This document shows positions 1-7,636 of a stretch of DNA of 36,828 nucleotides, piece after piece. Where the stretch lies: contig DYHQ01000008.1 of NCBI GenBank assembly GCA_020724065.1, positions 1 to 36,828 of the forward strand, written 5' to 3'. This DNA comes from Candidatus Puniceispirillum sp. (lineage in GTDB: Bacteria > Electryoneota > RPQS01 > DYHQ01). Each line of letters begins with the position of its first letter. Within the stretch, counting starts at the first letter, position 1. The notes under the pieces were generated by a model. That model did no database searches, had not been told where the DNA came from, and saw nothing but the letters and a program-made list of their open reading frames with translations. A program made the translations under genes and the position numbers.

Positions 1-7
1 ATCCACA

Positions 8-82
8 ATGGAAACCTACTATGTCTATATTTTGCCTTCGCCAAAGGGGGAAACCTTCTATATCAGAGTGACCAACGAGTAG
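8..82 (+). pseudogene. Remnant of a GIY-YIG (UPF0213/YhbQ-like) nuclease
   Basis: A 24-codon reading frame starts at ATG 8 and stops at TAG 80-82. Its product begins METYYVYILPSP and continues ETFYIRVTNE. This matches the N-terminus of the small single-domain GIY-YIG proteins (YYVYIL, then TLYIGVTND). The hallmark YIG is here YIR, and the frame stops just where the conserved basic helix should begin. Whole members of the family are about 80-100 residues, so this is a decayed 5' fragment, and nothing downstream continues it. The call rests on one short motif match. Confidence 0.5.
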
Positions 83-492
83 AAAAGTGTATGAAAATAA
101 GAATTAGAAAGGGAATCGCTGATAGAGGGATTCATGTTATGACTGGGTAGAGAGTGGATTCCCGCTTTCGCGGGAATGACAACCATGAGCCGCGGGAATG
201 ACAACAACATTGGTGGGAATGACACCATCAATGATGGGAATGACAGGTGTCCGTCTCATCGACGAGAAGATGCCACTTGCTCCCCTTTTCCTCTCGGTCC
301 AAAAAACAAATGATATCATTAAGATACGAAAAACTGTTCCTCCCTGCCAAGTGCTATTTCAAGATATGCTCAGAAGAGGGGCAAATGAGCCAAGCATCTG
401 CAGTTCGGCAGATTCTACACTCCGAGGGCTTCGTGAACAAAACTGGGGGGAGTTGGATTATAAAGTCAGAAAGCTTAACTTGGAGGGCAATA
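83..492. other. Gene-free stretch with palindromic tandem repeat
   Basis: About 410 bases lie between the nuclease remnant and the lipoprotein gene. The left half holds the GGGAATGACA repeat cluster described separately. From about 250 to 480 I see no convincing gene. The frame of the downstream lipoprotein stays open into this region, but the sequence upstream of position 493 has no signal-peptide or domain character. A ribosome binding site (GGAGGG, 482-487) sits just before position 493. No good promoter was recognised. Confidence 0.5.
154..246 (+). repeat. Palindromic GGGAATGACA minisatellite (dRS3/REP-like)
   Basis: A perfect hairpin with arms ATTCCCGC (158-165) and GCGGGAAT (170-177) is followed by further copies of GGGAATGACA. 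Copies start at 172, 194, 215 and 236, a period of 21-22 bases. The intervening bases are degenerate. The ATTCCC...GGGAAT core resembles the dispersed small repeats seen in many bacterial genomes, such as the Neisseria dRS3 element. The later copies look like tandem amplification of the right arm. Confidence 0.7.
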
Positions 493-1767
493 ATGAAGAG
501 CTTATTCCCCTTGTGCCATGTTGCGGCCTTGACGGCCATGTTCGCATTTTGTGGTTGCGAATCGCGAGCGCGCGAAGTCACACGCCCCGAACGCATTCGC
601 AGCATGCGCGAGGTCTATTATGACCAGGAGACCTATGCGAAACTCGCCACACAGTGGAAGGCCTACTACGATGCGTATCCGTCCGAAGACGCTTACGCCA
701 ACTGGATGTACGCCACTCGCTATGCTCAAGACGAGAACTACTCGAAGCTGCTCGACAAGGGACTGAAGAAGTATCCCGCGAATCCGATTCTCCTCTACCT
801 GAAAGCGCTCGAAAGACACGGCGCACATGACGACACTGAATCGCGCAGCTATCTCGAGCGTGCGGTCGCATTGGAGCCGGGTTATGTGGACCCGTGGTTT
901 CCGCTTGTGACGCATTACATGGACGCGGGAGACGAAGAGCGGCTGGACATCGCGCTGCGCCATCTTCTCGAAAGTGGGATCATCCGCGATGATGTGATGG
1001 ATTACAATTACAACATGCTGATGAGTCTCGAAGCGCAGGCGATTCTCATCACAAACGGTGATAACGACACCTATCCGGGCTGGATTCTCACGCGCATCGC
1101 CAAGGTCAGGCCCGATGTCTCCATCGTCAACCGAAGTCTCCTCAATACCGATTGGTACCCGCTCTATGTCATTGAACATGGCGCGCCTCGCTTCATCGGC
1201 AAGGGCGAACTGGACGGTCTGCGCGAATCCGTTTTAGAGAGTGCGGCAAAGAAACCTCCCAACTCTTCTGCGGGGCTGTACGGCGATACGCTCATCGCCC
1301 GGATTATCGAGGCGGCAGAGCGAGCCGGGCGGCCGGTGTATTTCTCCAAGACTCTGAACATCACTGATCCGCTGAAGCGCTTTACGGAAAATGGTCGGGA
1401 TCTGGGATTGGTCATTTTGGTCACACCCACGCTGAAAACCTACGGCGCGCAGCTCCGAACTGTGTTGAGTACTTGGGTTTCCTCGTTTCGCACAGGCGGA
1501 TTGGACAGTTGGCGGCTTCGATATTCTCCTGCCAACGATGCCGCTCGGATGATGATGGTAAATTACGCTCATGGACTCGCAAATCTATTACCCGCCATTG
1601 ACGAGCACTGCGTAGACCTCAAGCCCGAACTGCTGCGTTGGTATGATGTGCACGCGTCGCCCATCCTGAAACCCGGGGCGGCGGACAAACTGAATGAGTA
1701 CTGGTGTCAATCGAAGCCTGTACCCGAGCTAAATGAGTGGTGTACCCGAAAGGGACTTATGAAGTGA
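493..1767 (+). CDS. Exported lipoprotein with TPR-like region and DUF2723-type C-terminal motif
   Basis: The product is 424 residues. The N-terminus (MKSLFPLCHV, then a hydrophobic stretch ending FCGC) is a signal peptide with a plausible lipobox, probably acylated at Cys22. Residues about 45-160 look like helical TPR-type repeats (YPSEDAYANWMYATRY, LEPGYVDPW). The stretch ILITNGDNDTYPGW (about 185-197), followed by RPDVSIVNRSLLNTDWY, closely matches the conserved block at the C-terminal side of DUF2723 membrane proteins, but the membrane domain is absent. I chose ATG 493 because GGAGGG precedes it and the signal peptide begins there. A longer frame upstream is unlikely. The stop overlaps the likely GTG start of the sigma factor, implying translational coupling. 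The function is unknown; an envelope or periplasmic role is inferred. Confidence 0.75.
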   Translation: MKSLFPLCHVAALTAMFAFCGCESRAREVTRPERIRSMREVYYDQETYAKLATQWKAYYDAYPSEDAYANWMYATRYAQDENYSKLLDKGLKKYPANPILLYLKALERHGAHDDTESRSYLERAVALEPGYVDPWFPLVTHYMDAGDEERLDIALRHLLESGIIRDDVMDYNYNMLMSLEAQAILITNGDNDTYPGWILTRIAKVRPDVSIVNRSLLNTDWYPLYVIEHGAPRFIGKGELDGLRESVLESAAKKPPNSSAGLYGDTLIARIIEAAERAGRPVYFSKTLNITDPLKRFTENGRDLGLVILVTPTLKTYGAQLRTVLSTWVSSFRTGGLDSWRLRYSPANDAARMMMVNYAHGLANLLPAIDEHCVDLKPELLRWYDVHASPILKPGAADKLNEYWCQSKPVPELNEWCTRKGLMK

Positions 1768-2309
1768 GCGACGACTGGCGGGATCTGGACCAGGCTCGAC
1801 ATGGTGACGAAGCGGCGTGGCGGCGACTGATGGAGCGGCATCTGTCGCGTCTCGTCGCTCTCGCGCTGATGATGACGGGCTCGCCTGAATTCGCTCAGGA
1901 CGCCGCACAGGAAGCTTTCGTCCGCCTGCTGAAGGCTAATCCTGCTCCGGAGCAAGGCACACTGCGTGGTTATCTGACCACGATTGTGTATCACCTCGCT
2001 CTCAAAGAAAATCGCCGTTCAGCGCGGCAACAGAATGTCGAGAATTCTTCGTTAGAAGACGACTCGCCGTCTGCTTTGGAAAGCATGGTGCGCAGCGAGC
2101 GGGAGTGGCTGGTGGTCGGGGCGATTCGCGCGCTTGATGATGCGCAACGCACGGCGCTTGTCCTGCGATTTTATGGCGAACACACATACGAGGAAATTGC
2201 CGCCCTGACAGGCGTGCCATTGGGGACGGTCAAATCGCGCTTATTTTATGCGGTGAAACAGTGCCGCGAATGGCTCAAAGAGAAGGGAGTGTTCAAAGAA
2301 TGCATGTAA
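1764..2309 (+). CDS. ECF-family RNA polymerase sigma factor
   Basis: This 181-residue protein has the two-domain layout of sigma-70 family ECF factors. Region 2 lies near the N-terminus (helical HLSRLVALALMM, then DAAQEAFVRLLKA). Region 4 is a C-terminal helix-turn-helix (LVLRFYGEHTYEEIAALTG, then VPLGTVKSRLFYA). I prefer GTG 1764, because its GTGA overlaps the previous stop and AAAGGGA lies 8-9 bases upstream. An in-frame GTG at 1737 is the alternative. It is followed and overlapped by an anti-sigma gene, the usual arrangement for envelope-stress ECF factors. The preceding lipoprotein gene may belong to the same regulatory unit. Confidence 0.9.
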   Translation: MSDDWRDLDQARHGDEAAWRRLMERHLSRLVALALMMTGSPEFAQDAAQEAFVRLLKANPAPEQGTLRGYLTTIVYHLALKENRRSARQQNVENSSLEDDSPSALESMVRSEREWLVVGAIRALDDAQRTALVLRFYGEHTYEEIAALTGVPLGTVKSRLFYAVKQCREWLKEKGVFKECM

Positions 2310-2701
2310 CGGAAGACGACTTGCTCAAGTTCGCGCTGGAGACTTGCGATGATGCGGAGGCGCAGGCCATTGGTGAGCATGTGGCCGCGTGTGATGAATG
2401 CCGCGAGAGATTGGCGCTTTTGCGCCGAGACATTGCGATCATCGCCGGTGTGCAGCCGGAAGCGGAGCGCATCCCTCTGCCTTTCCGCTCTTATCGTCCC
2501 TCAGTATGGAGAGCGGCGATGCGTATGGCCGCAGTGCTGCTTGTTGGATTCGTCGGCGGATTGGCCGTCTCGCGATGGGTATGCCGATGTCCGGTAACCG
2601 TTGTCCCTCAATACGGCGCCTCTGCCGCCCGCGCGATAGCCGCATCCCCCCAAGCCGTCACACCCGCACCGCCTGTGGATTTGGCGGCCACGAGCCAGTG
2701 A
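2300..2701 (+). CDS. Zinc-finger (zf-HC2) membrane anti-sigma factor
   Basis: The product is 133 residues. The N-terminal domain carries the HxxxCxxC signature (His27, Cys31, Cys34 in EHVAACDECRERL) of ZAS/zf-HC2 anti-sigma domains. One transmembrane helix follows at about 73-91, then a short Pro/Ala-rich tail with two Cys just after the membrane (RWVCRCP). ATG 2300 overlaps the sigma-factor gene by 10 bases and has AAGGGAG upstream. By analogy with this family it would hold the ECF factor at the inner membrane and release it on an envelope signal. The extracytoplasmic part is short (about 40 residues), so sensing may depend on another protein, possibly the upstream lipoprotein (inference). 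Confidence 0.85.
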   Translation: MHVTEDDLLKFALETCDDAEAQAIGEHVAACDECRERLALLRRDIAIIAGVQPEAERIPLPFRSYRPSVWRAAMRMAAVLLVGFVGGLAVSRWVCRCPVTVVPQYGASAARAIAASPQAVTPAPPVDLAATSQ

Positions 2702-2723
2702 TGAGGGGTGACATGCGAAATGC

Positions 2724-2858
2724 GTAGCGCCCAGCTTGCTGGGCCATGAAATCGTACGATAATGTCTCCCAATTCGCGCGGTGTTGACTTCCTAAACTGC
2801 AATGACGTATCTGCGTCCGAAGCTCCTGCACCATTGGGCCCAGCAAGCTGGGCGCTAC
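2724..2858. repeat. REPIN-like inverted pair of palindromic elements
   Basis: The 22-base sequence at 2724-2745 (GTAGCGCCCAGCTTGCTGGG plus CC) recurs exactly as its reverse complement at 2837-2858. The two are separated by 91 bases. Each copy contains its own palindrome, CCCAGC-TT-GCTGGG, so the element can fold locally or across the whole interval. This doublet arrangement is typical of REPINs or small MITEs. No open reading frame lies between the arms. Confidence 0.75.
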
Positions 2859-2923
2859 GACTTCAAGCCGACCATTGGACGCATTGTTCGGAGGTGACTG
2901 TTCTCGCGGCCGAGCCGTGAAAG

Positions 2924-2952
2924 TTGACTCTTGGCGCGGAATTTGGTATTTT
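2924..2952 (+). promoter_or_regulatory. Sigma-70-type promoter for cdaA-nth
   Basis: TTGACT (2924-2929) and TATTTT (2947-2952) are separated by 17 bases, close to the sigma-70 consensus. The site lies about 70 bases upstream of the cyclase ATG. Confidence 0.5.
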
Positions 2953-3019
2953 ACACTAAGCAAGAGAGGGTCTTCTTAGCCGCTTTCACGCTTACCAGCT
3001 TTTTTGCAGCGCTTGATTC

Positions 3020-3868
3020 ATGGAACTTTTTCGGATCGTATTCATTCCGGTTACGTTGATTGATGTGCTCGATATTCTGGTGGTGACTTTCGTTTTCTGG
3101 AAGCTCTACCAGATTATGCGAGGGACGCGGGCGACACAGATGTTTGCGGGCCTGCTGATTCTGTTTCTCTTCGCCATTGCGGCGCAGGCGCTGAATATGA
3201 GCGGCACAAGCTGGCTGGTTCAGAGCATAACGACCGTTTGGGTCATTGCCTTTGTCATTCTTTTCCAGCCGGAGCTGCGCCGATTCCTCATGCAGCTTGG
3301 CCAGAGCCGACTTGTGCGTGTTCTCTTCAGGGCGGAAGGTGCGCGGATGCTGGATGCGGTGGCCCACGCCGCGGCGGAACTGTCGAACCGTCATCTTGGC
3401 GGGCTGATGGTCATTCAGCGCAACTCCAATATCCGTTCCATCGCGGAAAGCGGCGTTCGCATTCAAGGGGAAGTGAGTCACGAACTTCTGTTGTCTATCT
3501 TTCATCCGCGGACTCCGCTCCATGATGGCGCCGTGGTGATTACCGGAACGACTCTCGAAGCGGCCCGCTGTCTCCTTCCGCTGACCGAGAACCAGCACCT
3601 TGATTCGGAACTGGGCACGCGCCATCGAGCCGCGTTAGGGGTTACCGAAGAGCTCGATTGTGTTGCCGTCGTGATTTCGGAAGAGACGGGGAAGATTTCG
3701 ATCGCGTATGAGGGGAAATTCATCGCGCGGGGCGTGAATGAAACGGCGCTTCGGGACGCTCTGCATCGGCTGTGCGAAGGAAGCAAATTTGCCAGGAAAA
3801 AAGAGCAAAAAGAGCGCGCCGGCAAACAAAAAGGGGCACGCGTGGAAGATATGGCAGCGTCTAACTGA
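3020..3868 (+). CDS. cdaA: Diadenylate cyclase, CdaA type (c-di-AMP synthase)
   Basis: The 282-residue protein makes cyclic di-AMP from two ATP molecules. Three hydrophobic segments occupy about residues 7-82, followed by the DAC domain. The catalytic motifs are intact: DGA at 169-171 (TPLHDGAVVI) and RHR at 201-203 (GTRHRAALGVTE). Membrane anchor plus DAC domain is the CdaA/DacA layout, as opposed to soluble DisA. The usual partner genes cdaR and glmM do not follow it. Instead nth overlaps its 3' end. The last 30 residues are a Lys/Arg-rich tail encoded in that overlap. No strong ribosome binding site precedes ATG 3020, but the transmembrane start fits the family. Confidence 0.92.
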   Translation: MELFRIVFIPVTLIDVLDILVVTFVFWKLYQIMRGTRATQMFAGLLILFLFAIAAQALNMSGTSWLVQSITTVWVIAFVILFQPELRRFLMQLGQSRLVRVLFRAEGARMLDAVAHAAAELSNRHLGGLMVIQRNSNIRSIAESGVRIQGEVSHELLLSIFHPRTPLHDGAVVITGTTLEAARCLLPLTENQHLDSELGTRHRAALGVTEELDCVAVVISEETGKISIAYEGKFIARGVNETALRDALHRLCEGSKFARKKEQKERAGKQKGARVEDMAASN

Positions 3869-4466
3869 CGCCTATCCGCGTGCGACCACGGCGCTAAGTC
3901 ACATATCCCCGTTTGAACTTCTCGTTGCGACCATTCTCTCGGCTCAGTGCACGGACGAGCGAGTGAACGAGGTAACGAAGACTCTCTTTAGAAAATACCT
4001 CAAGCCCGAAGACTATCTGGCGGTGCCTGTCGAGGAATTGGAGGAGGATATCCGCCCAACCGGATTTTTTCACAATAAGGCGAAATCTCTGCGCGGACTC
4101 TGTCAGGCTCTTATCAAGACTCACAACGGCCAAGTGCCGCAGACGATGGAAGACATGGTGAAGCTGCCGGGTGTCGGACGAAAAACGGCCAATGTGGTTC
4201 TGGGTACCGCCTTTGGCTTGGCGACGGGCGTCGTGGTGGATACGCATGTGCGGCGGCTGGCCTTCCGCATGGGGCTAACATGCGAAGACGACCCCGAAAA
4301 AATTGAACAGGACTTAATGAAAATATTGCCGAGCGGAGTCTGGATAGATTTCGGTCATGTGATGATCTGGCATGGGCGCCAAGTTTGCGTCGCGCGCAAA
4401 CCGAAATGCTCGGTGTGCCCGGTGACGGACCTTTGCCCGAAAGAGGGCATAACGAGCAGCGCTTGA
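3789..4466 (+). CDS. nth: Endonuclease III (DNA glycosylase/AP lyase)
   Basis: This base-excision repair enzyme removes oxidised pyrimidines and cleaves at the abasic site. The helix-hairpin-helix LPGVGRKTANVVLG carries the catalytic Lys (Lys132), and Asp151 in VVVDTHVRR is the second catalytic residue. The C-terminal [4Fe-4S] loop is complete with C-x6-C-x2-C-x5-C spacing (Cys200, 207, 210, 216). With TTG 3789 as start the protein is 225 residues, near the family's 210-220. AAGGAAG lies 5 bases before this TTG. An upstream ATG at 3738 is possible but would add a poorly conserved 17-residue leader. The gene overlaps cdaA by 80 bases and is probably co-transcribed with it. Confidence 0.92.
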   Translation: MPGKKSKKSAPANKKGHAWKIWQRLTDAYPRATTALSHISPFELLVATILSAQCTDERVNEVTKTLFRKYLKPEDYLAVPVEELEEDIRPTGFFHNKAKSLRGLCQALIKTHNGQVPQTMEDMVKLPGVGRKTANVVLGTAFGLATGVVVDTHVRRLAFRMGLTCEDDPEKIEQDLMKILPSGVWIDFGHVMIWHGRQVCVARKPKCSVCPVTDLCPKEGITSSA

Positions 4467-4473
4467 ACATGCG

Positions 4474-4492
4474 GGCAGGTGAGACACCTGCC
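4474..4492 (+). repeat. GGCAGGTG palindrome (dispersed intergenic repeat)
   Basis: A perfect 8-base stem (GGCAGGTG / CACCTGCC) with a 3-base loop lies just after the nth stop. A closely related palindrome (GGCAGGTC / GACCTGCC) follows another gene at 20514-20533, so this is a dispersed family placed at gene ends. Confidence 0.65.
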
Positions 4493-4508
4493 GCCGAAAC
4501 GCAAATGA

Positions 4509-4535
4509 AAAAGCCGGACAGACGCCCGGCCTTTC
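4509..4535. terminator. Bidirectional terminator between nth and the RND pump
   Basis: The stem GCCGG (4513-4517) / CCGGC (4526-4530) is flanked by AAAAA on the left and CTTTCTT on the right. It therefore has a poly-U tail in both directions. It lies between two convergent genes. Confidence 0.65.
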
Positions 4536-4554
4536 TTGTTAGCGCTCTTTGAAT

Positions 4555-7500
4555 CTACTCTTCAGCCTCCGCTGTCATTGGCCGTCCCGCTGCGCGATAG
4601 AGAACCGGAAGCACAATGAGCGTCAGCAAGGTGGAGGTGATGATGCCGCCGATGACCACAGTAGCCAGAGGCCGCTGGACTTCCGCTCCCACGCCCTGCG
4701 AGATTGCCATCGGGACAAATCCCAGTGCCGCGACCAGAGCGGTCATGATCACGGGTCTCATGCGCAGCGAACCGCTGGTGCGAATCGCTTCGTGGAACGA
4801 CACTCCTTCCCGCTGCAAATGTCGAATGGAAGAGACCAGCACGAGCCCGTTGAGGACAGCTATCCCCGACAGTGCGATGAAGCCGACGCCCGCCGAAATC
4901 GTGAACGGCATCCCTCGCACTGCGATGGCTAACACTCCCCCCACCGCGGCCAGGGGAACTCCACTGAAGATGAGAAGAGCATCGCGAGCAGATTTGTAGG
5001 TCAAGTAGAGAACACCGAAGATCAGCAGCAGAGCGAGCGGCACCACAATCATCAGGCGTGTTCGCGCTCGTTCCAGGTTCTCGAACTGTCCTCCATAACG
5101 AATGTAGTAGCCCGGGTCGAGGGGTACTTCATTGCTGATTCGCTCGCGCAGCTCGTTGACGAAAGAACCCACATCGCGCCCACGCACATTGCACTGCACC
5201 ACAATCCGCCGTTTTCCCCACTCGCGCGAGATGGTCGAAGGACCTTCCGTCTGATTGAGACGCGTTACCTGAGAGAGGGGTACCAGTTCTCCTGCAGGCG
5301 CCGGAAGAAGAATCTGGTCTATAGCTTCCGGAGTCTTGGTCTGAGATGGATCCATCTTCACCACCAGATCAAATCGCCGCTGCCCTTCGCGGACATCCCC
5401 CACGACGGTGCCGCCAATGGTGTGCACGACATCCAGCACGTCACCCACCGAGAGAGAATAGCGTGACAGTTTGAAACGATCCACTTCGACGCGCAAGATC
5501 GGCTGACCGGTAATCTGTTCCACATTCACATCAGCCGCTCCCCGCATATTCTTCACGATCTCCTCAATCTGCTCTGCTTTCTCCACAAGTACGTTGAGGT
5601 CGTCCCCGAATATCTTGATGCCGAGGTCCGCGCGAATGCCGGCGACCATCTCGTTAAATCTCATCTCGATGGGTTGGGTGAATACCAGATTCATTCCCGG
5701 CAGATCCGACAGCTCTTCGTCCATCCGCATCACGAGCTCCTGCTGATTTTGAGCCTTTTTCCATTCTCGTCGCGGTTTCAGGCTCATGAACACATCGGAA
5801 AGCTCGGGCCCCATGGGATCTGTAGCTACTTCGGGAGTTCCGGTACGAGTCCATATTTCCGCGATTTCATCGGGGAATTTCTCTTTCAGAATCTTCTCCA
5901 AACGCTCGCCGTTTTCCGTGGACTGTTCTAGTGAAATCCCCGCCAAGCGGATCATATTGATAACGATGCTGCCCTCGGAGAGTCTGGGAATGAACTCGGA
6001 ACCGAGCCGGGTGAAAAGCACGAAGGCTCCGACCACCAACACTGCCGCCGTGATCAGAACGGATCGTGTGTGTCGCAAAGCCCAGTTGAGACACGGCTGA
6101 TAAACTCGCCGCAACCAGCCCACCAGTCGCGGCTCGTGCTCATGGATGCGTAACGGGAGAACGGCCGCACACAGGGCAGGAATCACCGTCAAGGAAAGTA
6201 GAAGTGATCCGGTAAGAACGAACATCACCGTCAGCGCCATGGGCCGAAACATCTTGCCCTCCCAGCCTTGCAGAGTCAGGAGCGGGATATATACCAGCAT
6301 GATGATCAGCTCGCCAAAGAGTGCCGGTTTAAGCACTTCAATAATGGCATCACGGATAACCTGAAAGCGGCCTCGCCCAGGGCCCGCTTCGCCCATGCGG
6401 CGGGAGACGTTCTCGACTTGGATGACGGCATTGTCCACAGCCAAACCGAAGTCAATTGCGCCAAGACTCATCAGGCTGCCTACGATTCCGACTTGCAGCA
6501 TCAGATTGAAAGCGAATAACATCGAGAGTGGGATGGCCAGAGCCACGATGAAACTCGCCCATAGGTTTCCCAAGAGCAGAAACAGAACCACAACCACAAG
6601 AGACGCCCCAAAAAGCAAATTGTGCTGGACCGTCTCCAGCACCTGATCCACTAAGTGAGTACGGTCGTAAACCTCATGGGCATCTATTCCCTCCGGCAGA
6701 GTCTCCTTCACGGCTTCGAGTTGCTTCGACAGATCCTTCGCCACGCGATGAGAGTTTTCGCCCGTGAGCATGAATCCAAGTCCGAGAACTGCCTCGCCTT
6801 GCCCATTGTAAGTGGCTGTGGCAACGCGCAATTCGTGCCCGGTCGCCACCTCGCCGATATCGCGTACAAGAATAGGAGTGCCATTGCGGGTATCAATGAC
6901 GATCTGTTCGATGTCTTCGCGCTTGGTGAGCGCACCCACCCCCTGTACGACGAATCGCTCTCCGGCGCGATTCGTGATTCCACCACCCACATTCTGCTGC
7001 CCTCTCCGAAGTGCATCTGAAACCTCGGCCACTGTGAGATCAAGAGCAGTAAGCCTCTGCGGGTCGAGCAGCACTTGGAATTGCTTCTCGAATCCTCCCC
7101 AACTATTGACCTCCACAACTCCCGGTACAGACTGGAGCCGCGGCTTGATTATCCAATCTTGCACTTCGCGCGCGAATGTCGGTTTGCTCCGTAGCGTATC
7201 CACTACGATGTAGTGGAAGATCTCACCCAAACCAGTCGAAATGGGTCCTAACTCCGGTCTCTCTGTCCCTTCCGGGAGTTCAACCGCCGTCAACCGTTCC
7301 GCGACTTGTTGTCTCGCCCGATAGATATCCATTCCTTCCACAAAGACACAGATCACTTGTGAGAGTCCAGACTTCGAGATCGAGCGAATCTCTTCGAGGC
7401 CTGACAAACCTGTCAGTTCGCGCTCGATGGCGGCTGTGATTTGGCTCTCGATATCCTCCGCCGCATAGCCGGGAAGCGATGTGTTGACAAATACCAGGAC

Positions 7501-7632
7501 CGGCGTCGTGTCTGGGAATGCATCAAACGGTAGATTCAAGAGCGAAATGAGCCCGCCGACCGCAAGCAACACCGCCAGTGACAGCACCAACCAGCGCCGG
7601 TCAATCGCCCATCCAATAAGCCGTATCAGCAT
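4555..7632 (-). CDS. Heavy-metal efflux RND pump (CzcA/CusA family)
   Basis: The 1025-residue inner-membrane transporter has the full RND layout: TM1 (about 12-32), a first large periplasmic loop, TM2-6 (about 338-500), TM7, a second loop and TM8-12. The TM4 signature AIDFGLAVDNAVIQVENV (Asp394, Asp400) is the heavy-metal (HME) form rather than the drug-pump form. It uses the proton gradient to expel metal cations from the periplasm or cytoplasm. The substrate (Cu/Ag versus Zn/Co/Ni/Cd) cannot be settled by eye, but the Cys-rich neighbours favour a soft metal such as copper or silver. It is the last gene of its operon, starting 4 bases after the adaptor stop. No outer-membrane channel gene is present in the cluster. 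Confidence 0.93.
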   Translation of the reverse strand: MLIRLIGWAIDRRWLVLSLAVLLAVGGLISLLNLPFDAFPDTTPVLVFVNTSLPGYAAEDIESQITAAIERELTGLSGLEEIRSISKSGLSQVICVFVEGMDIYRARQQVAERLTAVELPEGTERPELGPISTGLGEIFHYIVVDTLRSKPTFAREVQDWIIKPRLQSVPGVVEVNSWGGFEKQFQVLLDPQRLTALDLTVAEVSDALRRGQQNVGGGITNRAGERFVVQGVGALTKREDIEQIVIDTRNGTPILVRDIGEVATGHELRVATATYNGQGEAVLGLGFMLTGENSHRVAKDLSKQLEAVKETLPEGIDAHEVYDRTHLVDQVLETVQHNLLFGASLVVVVLFLLLGNLWASFIVALAIPLSMLFAFNLMLQVGIVGSLMSLGAIDFGLAVDNAVIQVENVSRRMGEAGPGRGRFQVIRDAIIEVLKPALFGELIIMLVYIPLLTLQGWEGKMFRPMALTVMFVLTGSLLLSLTVIPALCAAVLPLRIHEHEPRLVGWLRRVYQPCLNWALRHTRSVLITAAVLVVGAFVLFTRLGSEFIPRLSEGSIVINMIRLAGISLEQSTENGERLEKILKEKFPDEIAEIWTRTGTPEVATDPMGPELSDVFMSLKPRREWKKAQNQQELVMRMDEELSDLPGMNLVFTQPIEMRFNEMVAGIRADLGIKIFGDDLNVLVEKAEQIEEIVKNMRGAADVNVEQITGQPILRVEVDRFKLSRYSLSVGDVLDVVHTIGGTVVGDVREGQRRFDLVVKMDPSQTKTPEAIDQILLPAPAGELVPLSQVTRLNQTEGPSTISREWGKRRIVVQCNVRGRDVGSFVNELRERISNEVPLDPGYYIRYGGQFENLERARTRLMIVVPLALLLIFGVLYLTYKSARDALLIFSGVPLAAVGGVLAIAVRGMPFTISAGVGFIALSGIAVLNGLVLVSSIRHLQREGVSFHEAIRTSGSLRMRPVIMTALVAALGFVPMAISQGVGAEVQRPLATVVIGGIITSTLLTLIVLPVLYRAAGRPMTAEAEE

Positions 7633-7636
7633 GGAC

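Larger units (their letters stand above)
2702..3019. other. Gene-free stretch with palindromic repeat pair and promoter
   Basis: This 318-base gap holds two copies of a palindromic element in inverted orientation (2724-2745 and 2837-2858) and a good promoter for the downstream cyclase (2924-2952). No protein-coding gene was recognised. Confidence 0.6.

Noticed and set aside
158-246. Short regularly spaced repeats as a CRISPR array
   Set aside because: The period is only 21-22 bases with a 10-base conserved core and degenerate filler. There is no spacer-sized unique DNA and no cas gene.
2951-3625. 224-codon frame antisense to cdaA
   Set aside because: It is a mirror of a well-conserved DAC-domain gene in codon-biased DNA, with no domain.
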